The notes beneath the pieces were generated by a model. The model had not been told where the DNA came from. It saw only the letters and a program-made list of their open reading frames with translations, and did not search any database. This document shows, piece by piece, positions 48,652-56,957 of a DNA stretch of 64,000 nt; the stretch's first letter is position 1, and every line of letters begins with the position of its first letter. The stretch comes from JAFECT01 sp036501825 (GTDB taxonomy: Bacteria > Pseudomonadota > Alphaproteobacteria > Caulobacterales > Caulobacteraceae): NCBI GenBank assembly GCA_036501825.1, contig DASXZP010000039.1:1-64000 (forward strand), read 5' to 3'. A program made the translations under genes and the position numbers.

Positions 48652-49592
48652 CCTTCCATTTCCCGCTGGAAGTAGGTCAGACGGCGGAAGTACGGCGCGG
48701 GATCCTTGGGGGTGACCAGCCATTCCGGGTCGTGGAACAGGCGGTCGTGCAGGCGCGACAGGGTGAAGCGCGCCGCGGCGCCGCGGCAGAGCAAGGGCAG
48801 CGCCTTGCGCTCGGCCTCGTCGAGGGGGCGCAGGCTTTCGTAGCCGTGCTTCAGAGCGTTCATCGCGTCGCGATCCGGCGCGCCGTCGGCGGCGAAACCC
48901 CAGGCGGAGAGCGCGATGGCCAGATCGTAGGCCAGCGAGTCGGTGCAGGCGAAGTAGTAATCGATCACCCCCGACACGCTGGTCCCTTCGAACAGCACAT
49001 TATCCGGGAAATAGTCGGCGTGGATGGCGCCGCGTTTGAGGCGGTCGGGCCAGCGTTCGGCGAGCCACGCCGTTTCGACGTCGAGGACGCGCAGCATGCG
49101 CGCCGCTTCGCCCTTGGCGACCCCGCGGCAGCGTTCGACGATGGCGCGCCAGCCGTCGGGGCCGAGCGGGTTGGGCCAGATCGCGGGAAAGTCCGCGCCG
49201 CGCGCGTGCAGATCGGCCAGCGAGCGGCCGGCCGTCTCGACCTCGGCGAGGCTCGGCCCGCGCAGCCAGGCGCCGTTCAGCCATTCGAGGATCGCCGCAG
49301 GCCGTCCGTTCAGTTCGCCGAACAGATTGTCCTGACGGTCGCGGCGCACGCGCGGGGCCGGATAGCGCCGCAGGGCGAGATGTTCTGTGAAACCCAGGCG
49401 GAACGGCAGGCTGTCGCGGGCGACGCGCTTTTCAAACAGGGTGAGCACGAAGCGACCGCGCTCGGTCTCCAGCCGGTAGTTGGTGTTCTCGACGCCCTCG
49501 GCGATGGCGACGAGGTCCTTCAGTCCGCCGAGATCGTAGCGCTGCAGAAAGAGACTCGCGTCTTCCAGCGTGACGGGGGTGAAGACGGCCAT
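48648..49592 (-). CDS. thrB: Homoserine kinase (APH-fold ThrB)
   Basis: 314 residues of the aminoglycoside-phosphotransferase-like ThrB type: GGLKDLVAIAEGVENTNYRLET, RFVLTLFEKRV, GAIHADYFPDNVLFEG (catalytic Asp) and GVIDYYFACTDSLAYDLAIAL. Phosphorylates homoserine for ThrC. It is last in a three-gene run permease-aminotransferase-thrB (9-base gap to the aminotransferase). Confidence 0.94.
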   Translation of the reverse strand: MAVFTPVTLEDASLFLQRYDLGGLKDLVAIAEGVENTNYRLETERGRFVLTLFEKRVARDSLPFRLGFTEHLALRRYPAPRVRRDRQDNLFGELNGRPAAILEWLNGAWLRGPSLAEVETAGRSLADLHARGADFPAIWPNPLGPDGWRAIVERCRGVAKGEAARMLRVLDVETAWLAERWPDRLKRGAIHADYFPDNVLFEGTSVSGVIDYYFACTDSLAYDLAIALSAWGFAADGAPDRDAMNALKHGYESLRPLDEAERKALPLLCRGAAARFTLSRLHDRLFHDPEWLVTPKDPAPYFRRLTYFQREMEG

Positions 49593-49601
49593 GCGATAAA
49601 C

Positions 49602-50720
49602 TCAGGCGCCGTGTTCGGTAAGCGCTTCAGCAAGACGCTCGAGACCCGTGCGCGTCATTTCGGGCTCGCCGGCGAGGCCGATGCGAATGAAATCCGCGCG
49701 CTCAAAGAACCGGCCCGGCACCACGCCCGTGTCATACCGCTCCATCAGCCGGCGGCAGAACCCGTCGACGTCGCCGCGGCGCACGCGCGCAAAGACCGTG
49801 GTTCCGACCTCGGGCACGATCTGCTCCAGCGCGGGGTGACCCCCGAGCAGCTCACCATAGGCGCCGTGGTTGGCGGCGAGGATGGCGTCGGCGCGGCGCT
49901 TGAACCTGGGCAGTCGCTGGAACGCGTCCGCGCTCAACCGCTCGCTCATGAACGGCGGCAGCGACTGGAACAGGTCGCGCACCCGCCACATGCGATGCGC
50001 CAGTTCGTCGGGCGCCAGAATCCAGCCGCAGCGCAGACCCGACAGGCCATAAGCCTTGGTCAGGCTGGCGGTGATCACGAAATTCGGGCCGAGGGTGAAG
50101 GCGGAATAGGGTTTCACCTCGCCCTGCGGCGTCGCGCCGAACAGCAGCTCGCGATAGACCTCGTCTACCAGCACAATGGCGCCCTGGCGCGCGGCGATCT
50201 TGCCCACCGCCTCGACCCCGGCGCGGTCTGCGAGCGCGCTCGAGGGATTGTGCAGGTCGCTCAGCACCACCAGCCGCGTACGGGGCGTAATCGCCGCCGC
50301 CACCGCATCGGGCTCCAGCGCCCAGCCGTTCTCGAACCGGCGCTGAAACCGGATCGGCCGCGCGCCGAGATGTTCGAGCGCCGACAGCATCAGTTCGTAG
50401 GTGGGCTCCTCGACCAGCACCTCGTCGCCGGGTTCGATCAGGGCGGAGAACGCCAGATGGTTTGCCCCGCTGGTCCCTTCGGCGGTCACCACACAGTCGC
50501 GGGAGACGCCGAAGCGCTCGGCGATCGCGTCCACCAGCGGCCGATAGCCGTAGGCGTTGGCGCCATGCAGCTCCATGTCGCCCATTTCGGCTTCCAGGTC
50601 GGCAAAAGTGCAGTTCATCACGCCCGACGAAGCCAGGTTGTAACGCGCGGTGGTCTCGAGTTTCGCGTACTGCATGTACGGCGAGGCCATGGTGCGGTCA
50701 CTGGCGGTTTTCTGACTCAT
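49602..50720 (-). CDS. Class I/II pyridoxal-phosphate aminotransferase
   Basis: 372 residues. PLP fold with EGTSGANHLAFSALIEPGDEVLVEEPTYE, LSDLHNPSSALADRA, LVDEVYRELLF and the Schiff-base lysine in TASLTKAYGLSGLRCGWI. Substrate cannot be read; the operon (amino-acid permease upstream with ATGA overlap, homoserine kinase downstream) suggests an amino-acid transaminase. Confidence 0.88.
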   Translation of the reverse strand: MSQKTASDRTMASPYMQYAKLETTARYNLASSGVMNCTFADLEAEMGDMELHGANAYGYRPLVDAIAERFGVSRDCVVTAEGTSGANHLAFSALIEPGDEVLVEEPTYELMLSALEHLGARPIRFQRRFENGWALEPDAVAAAITPRTRLVVLSDLHNPSSALADRAGVEAVGKIAARQGAIVLVDEVYRELLFGATPQGEVKPYSAFTLGPNFVITASLTKAYGLSGLRCGWILAPDELAHRMWRVRDLFQSLPPFMSERLSADAFQRLPRFKRRADAILAANHGAYGELLGGHPALEQIVPEVGTTVFARVRRGDVDGFCRRLMERYDTGVVPGRFFERADFIRIGLAGEPEMTRTGLERLAEALTEHGA

Positions 50721-52087
50721 GACTCAGTTTTCTTGATGAGCTTCGGAAAATGCCGCCAAAGGAAATAGGCCGGCACGCCCGCGGCGAGGATCGAATAACC
50801 GATCAGGCTGTCGCGCAAATCCGACCAGAAACCATTCGCCACCACGATGATGCAGATCAGGATGAACAGAACCGTGCTGAACGGATGCAGCGGAATCCGG
50901 AACCCTGCGTCCGCGCGCGTCTGCGCGCTCGCTGTCCGGTCGCGCCGTCGAAACACAAAGACCGCCGCCCCGGTGACCGCGAAGAACAGGAAATTGATCG
51001 AGACATCGTAGGCCACGATCTGTTCATAGGTGCCCGAAAGCACCAGGACGGCCGTCCATACCGCCTGGACGACGATGGCGACGGCAGGCACGCGGGTCTT
51101 TTCGGTCACCTTGGCGAGCTGGCTGAAGAACAGCCCGTCGCTGGCCATGGCGAGATAGACGCGAGGGCCGGTCAGCATGCCTTGCGACAGATAACCCAGG
51201 GTCGAGACCGCGATGGCCAGGGCGGCTAGTTTGGCGCCGACCGGTCCGATCGCGACCTTCAGCACGTCCGACGCCGGGGCCAGCGTCTCACCCAGCGCTT
51301 TGGGGCCGAGCGCACGCAGGCAGGCGATGTTCACCGCCAGATAGAGGCCGATCACCGCGATCACGCCGATCAGCAGCGCGAGCACGAGATTGCGGCGCGG
51401 GTTCTTGATTTCGCCGCCGACATAGTTGGCGGTCTGCCAGCCGCCATAGGCGAACACCACCGGGATCAGCGCTGCGCCGAAGGACTTGACGAGGTCGGTC
51501 GACGGCGCGCGATCGAGCACCGGATGGGTGATCGGAAACGGTTTGGCGATCATGAACAGGCCGCCGAACACAAGCCCGGCGATGGCGAGCAGTTTGAGGA
51601 CCCCGAGCAGGGTCTGGACGCCGTTGCCGCTCTTCACGCCCAGGCAATTGGTGATTGCGAGCAAGGCCAGGACCGTGACCGCGACGATGTTGGCGAGCGG
51701 ATCGGGTCCGCCGGCCGGCGCCTCGTGGCCGAAGAGGACAAGCGCGTACTTGGAGAACGAGAGCGCGACCGCCGCCATGCCGCCGGTCTGCACGACGAGC
51801 AATGTCGTCCAACCAAACAGAAAGGCGACGAGATCGCCGAAGGCGGACCGCTCGTAGGCGAACTCTCCGCCGGTCGCGGGCATGCGGTCGGCGAGCTCAG
51901 CGTAGACGAAGGCGCCCAGGATCGCCATCACCCCGCCCACCGCCCAGACCGACAAGATCAGCACCGGCGAATGCAGCGACCGCGCCACCACCGCGGGGTT
52001 CAGGAAGATGCCGGTGCCCACGATGCCGCCGATCACCAGCAGCACCGCGCTCGGCAGGCCGATCTCTCGCTTGAGGGCTAACGACAT
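50717..52087 (-). CDS. Amino acid permease, APC superfamily
   Basis: 456 residues from ATG 52087 (an upstream in-frame extension to 52213 looks non-coding). Twelve predicted helices; the unwound first helix reads LVIGGIVGTGIFLNPAVVARS, typical of LAT/APC exchangers, with PATGGEFAYERSAFG and VFAYGGWQTANYVGGEIKNP. Probable amino-acid/H+ symporter or exchanger in the inner membrane. Stop overlaps the aminotransferase start. Confidence 0.92.
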   Translation of the reverse strand: MSLALKREIGLPSAVLLVIGGIVGTGIFLNPAVVARSLHSPVLILSVWAVGGVMAILGAFVYAELADRMPATGGEFAYERSAFGDLVAFLFGWTTLLVVQTGGMAAVALSFSKYALVLFGHEAPAGGPDPLANIVAVTVLALLAITNCLGVKSGNGVQTLLGVLKLLAIAGLVFGGLFMIAKPFPITHPVLDRAPSTDLVKSFGAALIPVVFAYGGWQTANYVGGEIKNPRRNLVLALLIGVIAVIGLYLAVNIACLRALGPKALGETLAPASDVLKVAIGPVGAKLAALAIAVSTLGYLSQGMLTGPRVYLAMASDGLFFSQLAKVTEKTRVPAVAIVVQAVWTAVLVLSGTYEQIVAYDVSINFLFFAVTGAAVFVFRRRDRTASAQTRADAGFRIPLHPFSTVLFILICIIVVANGFWSDLRDSLIGYSILAAGVPAYFLWRHFPKLIKKTES

Positions 52088-52233
52088 GGACGTCCCCGGC
52101 GGCGGGCGCGAGGACGCCCGTCGGAGCCTTGTGTGGCCCCGCGCCGGATTTCGCAACCGCCGGGCGCCCGGCTTGCCCTTCGCCGAACAGGGCGTAGGCT
52201 CCGTCGCGTCCATTTCCGGGATAGGAGACGCCC

Positions 52234-52779
52234 ATGCGCGCGACCCTTGCGACCCTTTTGGCGGCGGCCACGCTGCTTGCGGCCAGCGCTCCGGCGACAG
52301 CGGCGGACGGCCTGCGCGGCCCGGCGCTCCTGGACGCTTTCCGCGCTCAGGGCATGACCCTGTCGGCCCCGTCCGACCAGCCGGTGGTCCTGTACAATCA
52401 GAGCGAAGTCTATGGCGGCCTGGCCGTCAGCGGCGCGCGCGGCGGCGCGGTCCTGGTCCAGGAAGGCGGCCACCCGTGCCAGTACACGGTGATGTTCGAC
52501 GTGGCGAAGATCTCGGTGGCGTTCAACCGCTCCTACCTGAAGGCGGGGCCGAGCGGGATCACCCATCCGGTCTGGAAGGCGACGGCCTATGACGCCAACG
52601 GTCGTCAGCTCAGCCAGGTGGGCGAAGAGCGGATCGCCAGCTACCAGGACGTGCCGGAGCGGCGCTTCACCCTCACCGGGCCGGGCATCTCGCGCATCGT
52701 GTTCTGGGGCGACGACCACGGCGTCGACGGTTTCTGCAACGTCGTGGTCGACACGATGGACACGGTCTCGCCGAGCTAG
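52234..52779 (+). CDS. Hypothetical secreted protein
   Basis: 181 residues, signal peptide MRATLATLLAAATLLAASAPATA. The mature part looks all-beta (VVLYNQSEVYGGLAV, GGAVLVQEGGHPCQYTVMFDV, SYLKAGPSGITHPVWKATAYDANGRQL, RFTLTGPGISRIVFWGDDHGVDGFCNVVVDTM) with two cysteines that may pair. This may be a carbohydrate-binding-like sandwich, but I cannot name a family. Four-base overlap with the convergent DoxX-like gene. Confidence 0.75.
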   Translation: MRATLATLLAAATLLAASAPATAADGLRGPALLDAFRAQGMTLSAPSDQPVVLYNQSEVYGGLAVSGARGGAVLVQEGGHPCQYTVMFDVAKISVAFNRSYLKAGPSGITHPVWKATAYDANGRQLSQVGEERIASYQDVPERRFTLTGPGISRIVFWGDDHGVDGFCNVVVDTMDTVSPS

Positions 52780-53534
52780 CGGCCGTCCGCCTTCTTACGC
52801 GTCTGACTCAAATATTCCGCCAGGATCCACGCGGCGCCCAGCAGCACCACGTTGGTGACCGGTTCGATCCAGTGGGCGGCGGATTTGGGATCGGCGAGCA
52901 CCAGAGGCACGTGCACCACGACCTGGAAGATCGCGTACATCACCGTGACCAGGATGGCGGCGAGGCGCGCCTGAATGCCGGACAACACCGCAAGGCCCGC
53001 CGCGATATGCGCGGCCGTCGCGACATAGGTCCAAAACATCGCTGGCAGCGGGAACCACTTGGGGATGAACGAGGCGGTTAGCCCGGCGTAGACAATATCG
53101 CTGACGCCGAACACGATCAGGCACACACCGAACACCATCCGCGCGATCAGAGCCACACGCGCGCGCGCTTCGCCGGAGCCCAGCATGCTCCAGGCGATGA
53201 CTCCGCCGAGCGCCTCGGCGGTGACCTCGGCGATGTCCTCGTAGGAACCCCAAACGGTCGAAGACTTAACGAGCGGCGGCAACGTCAGCACCAGCACGCG
53301 TGCGAAGAAGGTGGCGGCGAGAATGAGCGCGCCCGCATTGGCGATCTTGCGGCCGAGCAGGATGGCCACGCCCCCCGCGACAAAGCCCACGTCGCAGGCT
53401 GCGGCGAAGATATCCGTCCAGGGAAAATGTCCGGGCGCCGGATGCAAGAGATGCGAGAAGTCGTGGAACTTGAAGCTGATGGCCGCCATGCCGAGCGCGC
53501 CGATGCCGAAAATGCGTCTGCCGATGTCCTGCAT
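52776..53534 (-). CDS. DoxX-like membrane protein with internal duplication (copy 2 of a tandem pair)
   Basis: 252 residues from ATG 53534 (GAGGGGAGT upstream). Eight predicted helices in two homologous halves: RRIFGIGALGMAAISFKF... and ARMVFGVCLIVFGVSDIVY..., each ending in a GxxARxAAxxL-type helix (IANAGALILAATFFARVLVL; IQARLAAILVTVMYAIFQVV). The DoxX/DoxD-like fold is inferred. Closely related to the neighbour 53546-54292. Function unknown; relatives are tied to thiol or oxidative-stress redox. Confidence 0.78.
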   Translation of the reverse strand: MQDIGRRIFGIGALGMAAISFKFHDFSHLLHPAPGHFPWTDIFAAACDVGFVAGGVAILLGRKIANAGALILAATFFARVLVLTLPPLVKSSTVWGSYEDIAEVTAEALGGVIAWSMLGSGEARARVALIARMVFGVCLIVFGVSDIVYAGLTASFIPKWFPLPAMFWTYVATAAHIAAGLAVLSGIQARLAAILVTVMYAIFQVVVHVPLVLADPKSAAHWIEPVTNVVLLGAAWILAEYLSQTRKKADGR

Positions 53535-53545
53535 AACTCCCCTCC

Positions 53546-54292
53546 TCACGCCTTCGCGCGATCGCGCCGGAGCGAATCGGCCATGCACCAGGCCGCGCCG
53601 ATCAGGGCGCCGTTGATGGCGTTGGCGCACCAACCGAAGTGGTCGTGCACATCCTTCATGATCAGCGGCAAATGCACAAACAGCCCGAAGCCGATGTACA
53701 TCACGGTCAGCAGGACCGCTGCGAGCCGCGCCTGAAGGCCGGTGATGAAAGCCACACCCGCCGCGATCTGGCACACGCCGGTAGCATAGGCCCAGAACGT
53801 CGGCGATGGCGGGATGCGGGCCGGCACGAAGGCCGCCGTCTCCTTCAGGAACACGAAGTGCGCTGCACCAAAGATGATACAGCACGCGCCAAAGACACAG
53901 CGCGCGATCTTCACCGGCGTTTCGCCGCGCGTGACGCCGCCGCTCAAGACATAGGCAAGGACGCCGCCCACGGTGATGGCGACAATCTCCGCCATTGCCT
54001 GCCATGGCGCCAAGTGTGTCGGATGAGCGATCACGCCCGGCAGCTTCAGCGCCAGCACCCACAGGCCGTAGAACACGGCCAGGATCAAAGCGCCCCACCG
54101 CGCGGCCTTCGGCACAAAACTCGCCACACCGCCGACGAGCAGAATCGCGCCGCTGACATAGGCCAGGAGATCGTGCGCGGGCCAGGTCTTGGGCACAGGC
54201 TGCCAGACCGCCGCGTAGTCGTCGAAGACGAGACCGACGACGCCCAGCACGATCGCCGCAAGGCCGTAGACCCTACGTCCCAGGTCCCCCAT
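53546..54292 (-). CDS. DoxX-like membrane protein with internal duplication (copy 1 of a tandem pair)
   Basis: 248 residues. Same plan as the next gene: RRVYGLAAIVLGVVGLVFDD... and ARCVFGACCIIFGAAHFVF..., FVPARIPPSPTFWAYATGVCQIAAGVAFITGLQARLAAVLLTVMY. The second gene reads FIPKWFPLPAMFWTYVATAAHIAAGLAVLSGIQARLAAILVTVMY at the same place, so the pair arose by duplication. Eleven bases separate the genes, so they form an operon. Confidence 0.8.
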   Translation of the reverse strand: MGDLGRRVYGLAAIVLGVVGLVFDDYAAVWQPVPKTWPAHDLLAYVSGAILLVGGVASFVPKAARWGALILAVFYGLWVLALKLPGVIAHPTHLAPWQAMAEIVAITVGGVLAYVLSGGVTRGETPVKIARCVFGACCIIFGAAHFVFLKETAAFVPARIPPSPTFWAYATGVCQIAAGVAFITGLQARLAAVLLTVMYIGFGLFVHLPLIMKDVHDHFGWCANAINGALIGAAWCMADSLRRDRAKA

Positions 54293-54391
54293 GTGCTCCC
54301 CTTCTCACCGAACCCTCGACCAATGGCGGGCGACCGGCGACGGACAACCGGACCTGCTTCGGACGCCCGGCCGGGCGTCACCAACGACGCG

Positions 54392-55357
54392 TCATTTCGC
54401 ATCCTGCGGTTTGGGCCAGTGCTTGGTCCCGTCGAGCTCCTGGATCATGAAGCCGACTTCGCGCGGGGCCGAACGCTCGACGCGTGACCAGTCGGGGTAG
54501 CGCGCGACCAGGGTCGCCGACGCGGCCTTGACCAGGTCGTCGCCCTTGAGGCCCTTCGCCTGGCCGTCCTTCACCGCCGCGCGCACCGCTTCGAGGTAAC
54601 CGCGGAACGCCGCCACGTCGGCGATGGTCCCAACGTCGCCATGACCGGGCACATAGGTCAATGCGTCGGCGTGCGGCGCGTGCTCGATCTTTTCCAGGGT
54701 GGGAACCCACTTCGAAACGGTGGCGTCGATCAGGTTGGGCGGGATTTTCTTCCACAGCAGGTCGCCGCAGAACAGGACCTTGGCGTCGGGAATATAGATG
54801 GTCACGTCGCCGCCGGTGTGGCCGGGGCGTTCGACCACCTCGATGACGCGCTTGCCCAGATGCAAGGTCATGCGCGTGTCGACCAGCAGCGTCGGGGTCG
54901 GAATGGCGGCGATGGCGGCCTTCTGTTCCGGCGTGATCTTGTCGCCGAAGAACTTGGGATTCTCGCTGTGCACCCAGTCGGCGACGTGACGCTGGGCCAC
55001 GATGGTCGCGCCCGCGTCGTGGAAGACGCCGTCGCCGGCGGTGTGGTCGATGTGATAGTGCGTGTTGACCAGATAGCGGATCGGAAGCTTGGTCCGCTTG
55101 CGGATTTCTTCGAGCAAGGCCTTCGACGCCGCCGGCGTGAAGAAGCTGTCCACCACCAGGACGCCATCGTCGCCGATCACGAAGCCTGCGTTCGAGCCCG
55201 CACGGCCATCGATGTCGATGCCGGCGAAGACGCCGTGGCCGAGGTCCACCAGCCTGAACGGGAGCGACGCCGCCTCGTCCGCCGCCCAGGCCGGCGCGGC
55301 CGCGCCCAGCGCCAGTCCCGCCGCTCCCAGCAATGCCGTTCTGCGCGTCCAGGCCAT
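54392..55357 (-). CDS. Tat-exported metallo-beta-lactamase-fold hydrolase
   Basis: 321 residues from ATG 55357. Twin-arginine signal (WTRRTALLGAAGLALGAAAPAWA). MBL metal motif VNTHYHIDHTAGDGVF (HxHxDH), then ERPGHTGGDVTIY, VLFCGDLLW and YVPGHGDVG, giving a di-metal site. It resembles the quinoprotein-relay/SoxH-type periplasmic MBL proteins rather than class B beta-lactamases; substrate unknown. An upstream in-frame ATG (55411) would hide the Tat start behind 18 unlikely residues. Confidence 0.88.
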   Translation of the reverse strand: MAWTRRTALLGAAGLALGAAAPAWAADEAASLPFRLVDLGHGVFAGIDIDGRAGSNAGFVIGDDGVLVVDSFFTPAASKALLEEIRKRTKLPIRYLVNTHYHIDHTAGDGVFHDAGATIVAQRHVADWVHSENPKFFGDKITPEQKAAIAAIPTPTLLVDTRMTLHLGKRVIEVVERPGHTGGDVTIYIPDAKVLFCGDLLWKKIPPNLIDATVSKWVPTLEKIEHAPHADALTYVPGHGDVGTIADVAAFRGYLEAVRAAVKDGQAKGLKGDDLVKAASATLVARYPDWSRVERSAPREVGFMIQELDGTKHWPKPQDAK

Positions 55358-55412
55358 GATCTCTCCCCTGCCCTTTTTCTCGAGGGGGACCATAGCGGGG
55401 ATCGCGGGCATG

Positions 55413-55453
55413 AAAAAAGGGCCGGGCCTGATGGGAGAAGTCAGGTCCGGCCC
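55413..55453 (-). terminator. Rho-independent terminator after the tyrosinase gene
   Basis: GGGCCGG-G-CCTGA (55419-55431), loop TGGGAGAAG, TCAGG-T-CCGGCCC (55441-55453): a 13-bp stem with one G-T wobble, flanked at its left by AAAAAA (55413-55418), which is the U tract on the minus strand. A second, weaker hairpin CCTATT/AATAGG (55515-55531) stands nearer the tyrosinase stop. Confidence 0.85.
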
Positions 55454-55538
55454 CGGTATTTCTGCGGCGCCCGGAGGGGGCCAGGGCCGCAGGATCAGTA
55501 CCTAGGCCTCAATTCCTATTAAGTCAATAGGGATTGAC

Positions 55539-56879
55539 TCAGTCATAGAAAAGCGCCGAGGCGTCCACCACGAACCGGGCGATCGCCGGCGGATGCGGTC
55601 CGGACCGCCGCCCGACCAGAGGACCGGTCGCGGCCTCAAGCTTCAGTCCCCTCACCCCGGCGCCGCTCCAGACCTGCGACAGGTCGATGCGGTAATTCTG
55701 CATCCCCATCGACATGCCGCCCATTGCTTGGCCCATCGGAACGAGGAACATCTTGTCGTTGAACGGAACCTCGCCGTTGGCGACGTCGGTCGCCTTGATG
55801 TGGGTGACCGAGGCGTGCTGCGGGTCCGGGTCGATAGTCAGATAGCCGACCGCCTGAGCCGACACCGCCTGGGACGCTTCGGCAGGGATGTCGATCACGC
55901 CGGCGGACGGACCGGTGCGCGTCATCTCGAAGGTATAGTTCTGCATGTGGAACGCGCGGCCGGCGCCGCGCGAAGCCATCGGTCGCGCCGCGGTCAGCGG
56001 CGGTCGCCCGGCGGATCCATAGCTGTAGCCGAACACCTCGGTGTCGATGGTCGACGACGCGGCGACGGCCGCGGGACTCGACCCGTCGGGATCTTCGAAG
56101 CCTTGCAGCGCTTCCACGTTCCACGCGTCGGCATAGTCGCTGGGCGAATGGCGCCCCGACCAGGCGGCCCAGGCGCGATCCACATTGGCGTGGTGCACCC
56201 AGAACAAGGGGTCGTTGGGCGCCGTCTCCAGCACGCCCATATCGCCGCCGATGAAGCTGTGGATCAGGTTGTGACCCGACCATTCGCACGAGCCGGAGAA
56301 GTGCTGTTCGCCGCCCGGCGTGTCGCTGTCGCGAGGCTGATCCGCCGCGCGCGGCTTGCCGAAAAAGGTCGAGAAATCGTTCTTCGACCGGTCGGTGAGC
56401 GAGGTCTCGTTCGCCGCACAGAATTTCGCGATGCTTTCCTTCACCCCGCACTCGCGGCCTTCGTGGGAGAGAACGTCGTCGTTGACGAACTGAGCCGGCA
56501 GGATGTCGTCGGACCAGTCCCAGTAGGGCATGGCGAAGTCGTCCTTGCCGCTGGCCCGGGCGATCAGCCGCTCCATGTGCAGCACCTGCAGCCGGTGCCA
56601 GGGCAAAAAGCGCCAGCTGGAATGGTGCAGCCAATGCATATCCGCGTGCAGCTCGATCTGGCGTTGCCAGGCGCCTGAGGCGCGCATTTTCTTGATGCCG
56701 ATGCGCAGCGCCTGCAGGTCCGGGTCGCTGCGGCTCATGCCTTTCAGGTTGCGGCGCAGGCGCAGGGGTTTGGCGGCCGCGTCCTGGGCGAAGACGCGCG
56801 CGCCCGGCGCAAGGCTCAGCAGAGCCGCCACGGCCAATGCCTGACGGCGCGTGGTCTGCCGGCAAGGGGCTTTCGTCAT
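55539..56879 (-). CDS. Tat-exported tyrosinase-family copper oxidase
   Basis: 446 residues from ATG 56879. Tat signal (QTTRRQALAVAALLSLAPGARVFAQ). Type-3 copper site: CuA histidines within H78-H95 (LHADMHWLHHSSWRFLPWHR), CuB in GHNLIHSF (H203, H207) and DPLFWVHHANVDRAW (H229-H230). Residues beyond about 300 form an extra beta-rich domain with MGGMSMGMQN. Tyrosinases oxidise phenols to quinones; export in folded form suits the Tat route. Substrate unknown. It is a single-gene unit with its own terminator. Confidence 0.92.
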   Translation of the reverse strand: MTKAPCRQTTRRQALAVAALLSLAPGARVFAQDAAAKPLRLRRNLKGMSRSDPDLQALRIGIKKMRASGAWQRQIELHADMHWLHHSSWRFLPWHRLQVLHMERLIARASGKDDFAMPYWDWSDDILPAQFVNDDVLSHEGRECGVKESIAKFCAANETSLTDRSKNDFSTFFGKPRAADQPRDSDTPGGEQHFSGSCEWSGHNLIHSFIGGDMGVLETAPNDPLFWVHHANVDRAWAAWSGRHSPSDYADAWNVEALQGFEDPDGSSPAAVAASSTIDTEVFGYSYGSAGRPPLTAARPMASRGAGRAFHMQNYTFEMTRTGPSAGVIDIPAEASQAVSAQAVGYLTIDPDPQHASVTHIKATDVANGEVPFNDKMFLVPMGQAMGGMSMGMQNYRIDLSQVWSGAGVRGLKLEAATGPLVGRRSGPHPPAIARFVVDASALFYD

Positions 56880-56957
56880 CGCGTCCCATCCCCCGTTGTC
56901 GCGATCCCAATCGATTAGCGCCGCGCCGGTCGCTCCTGTCAAATCGACAGGCGGCCT

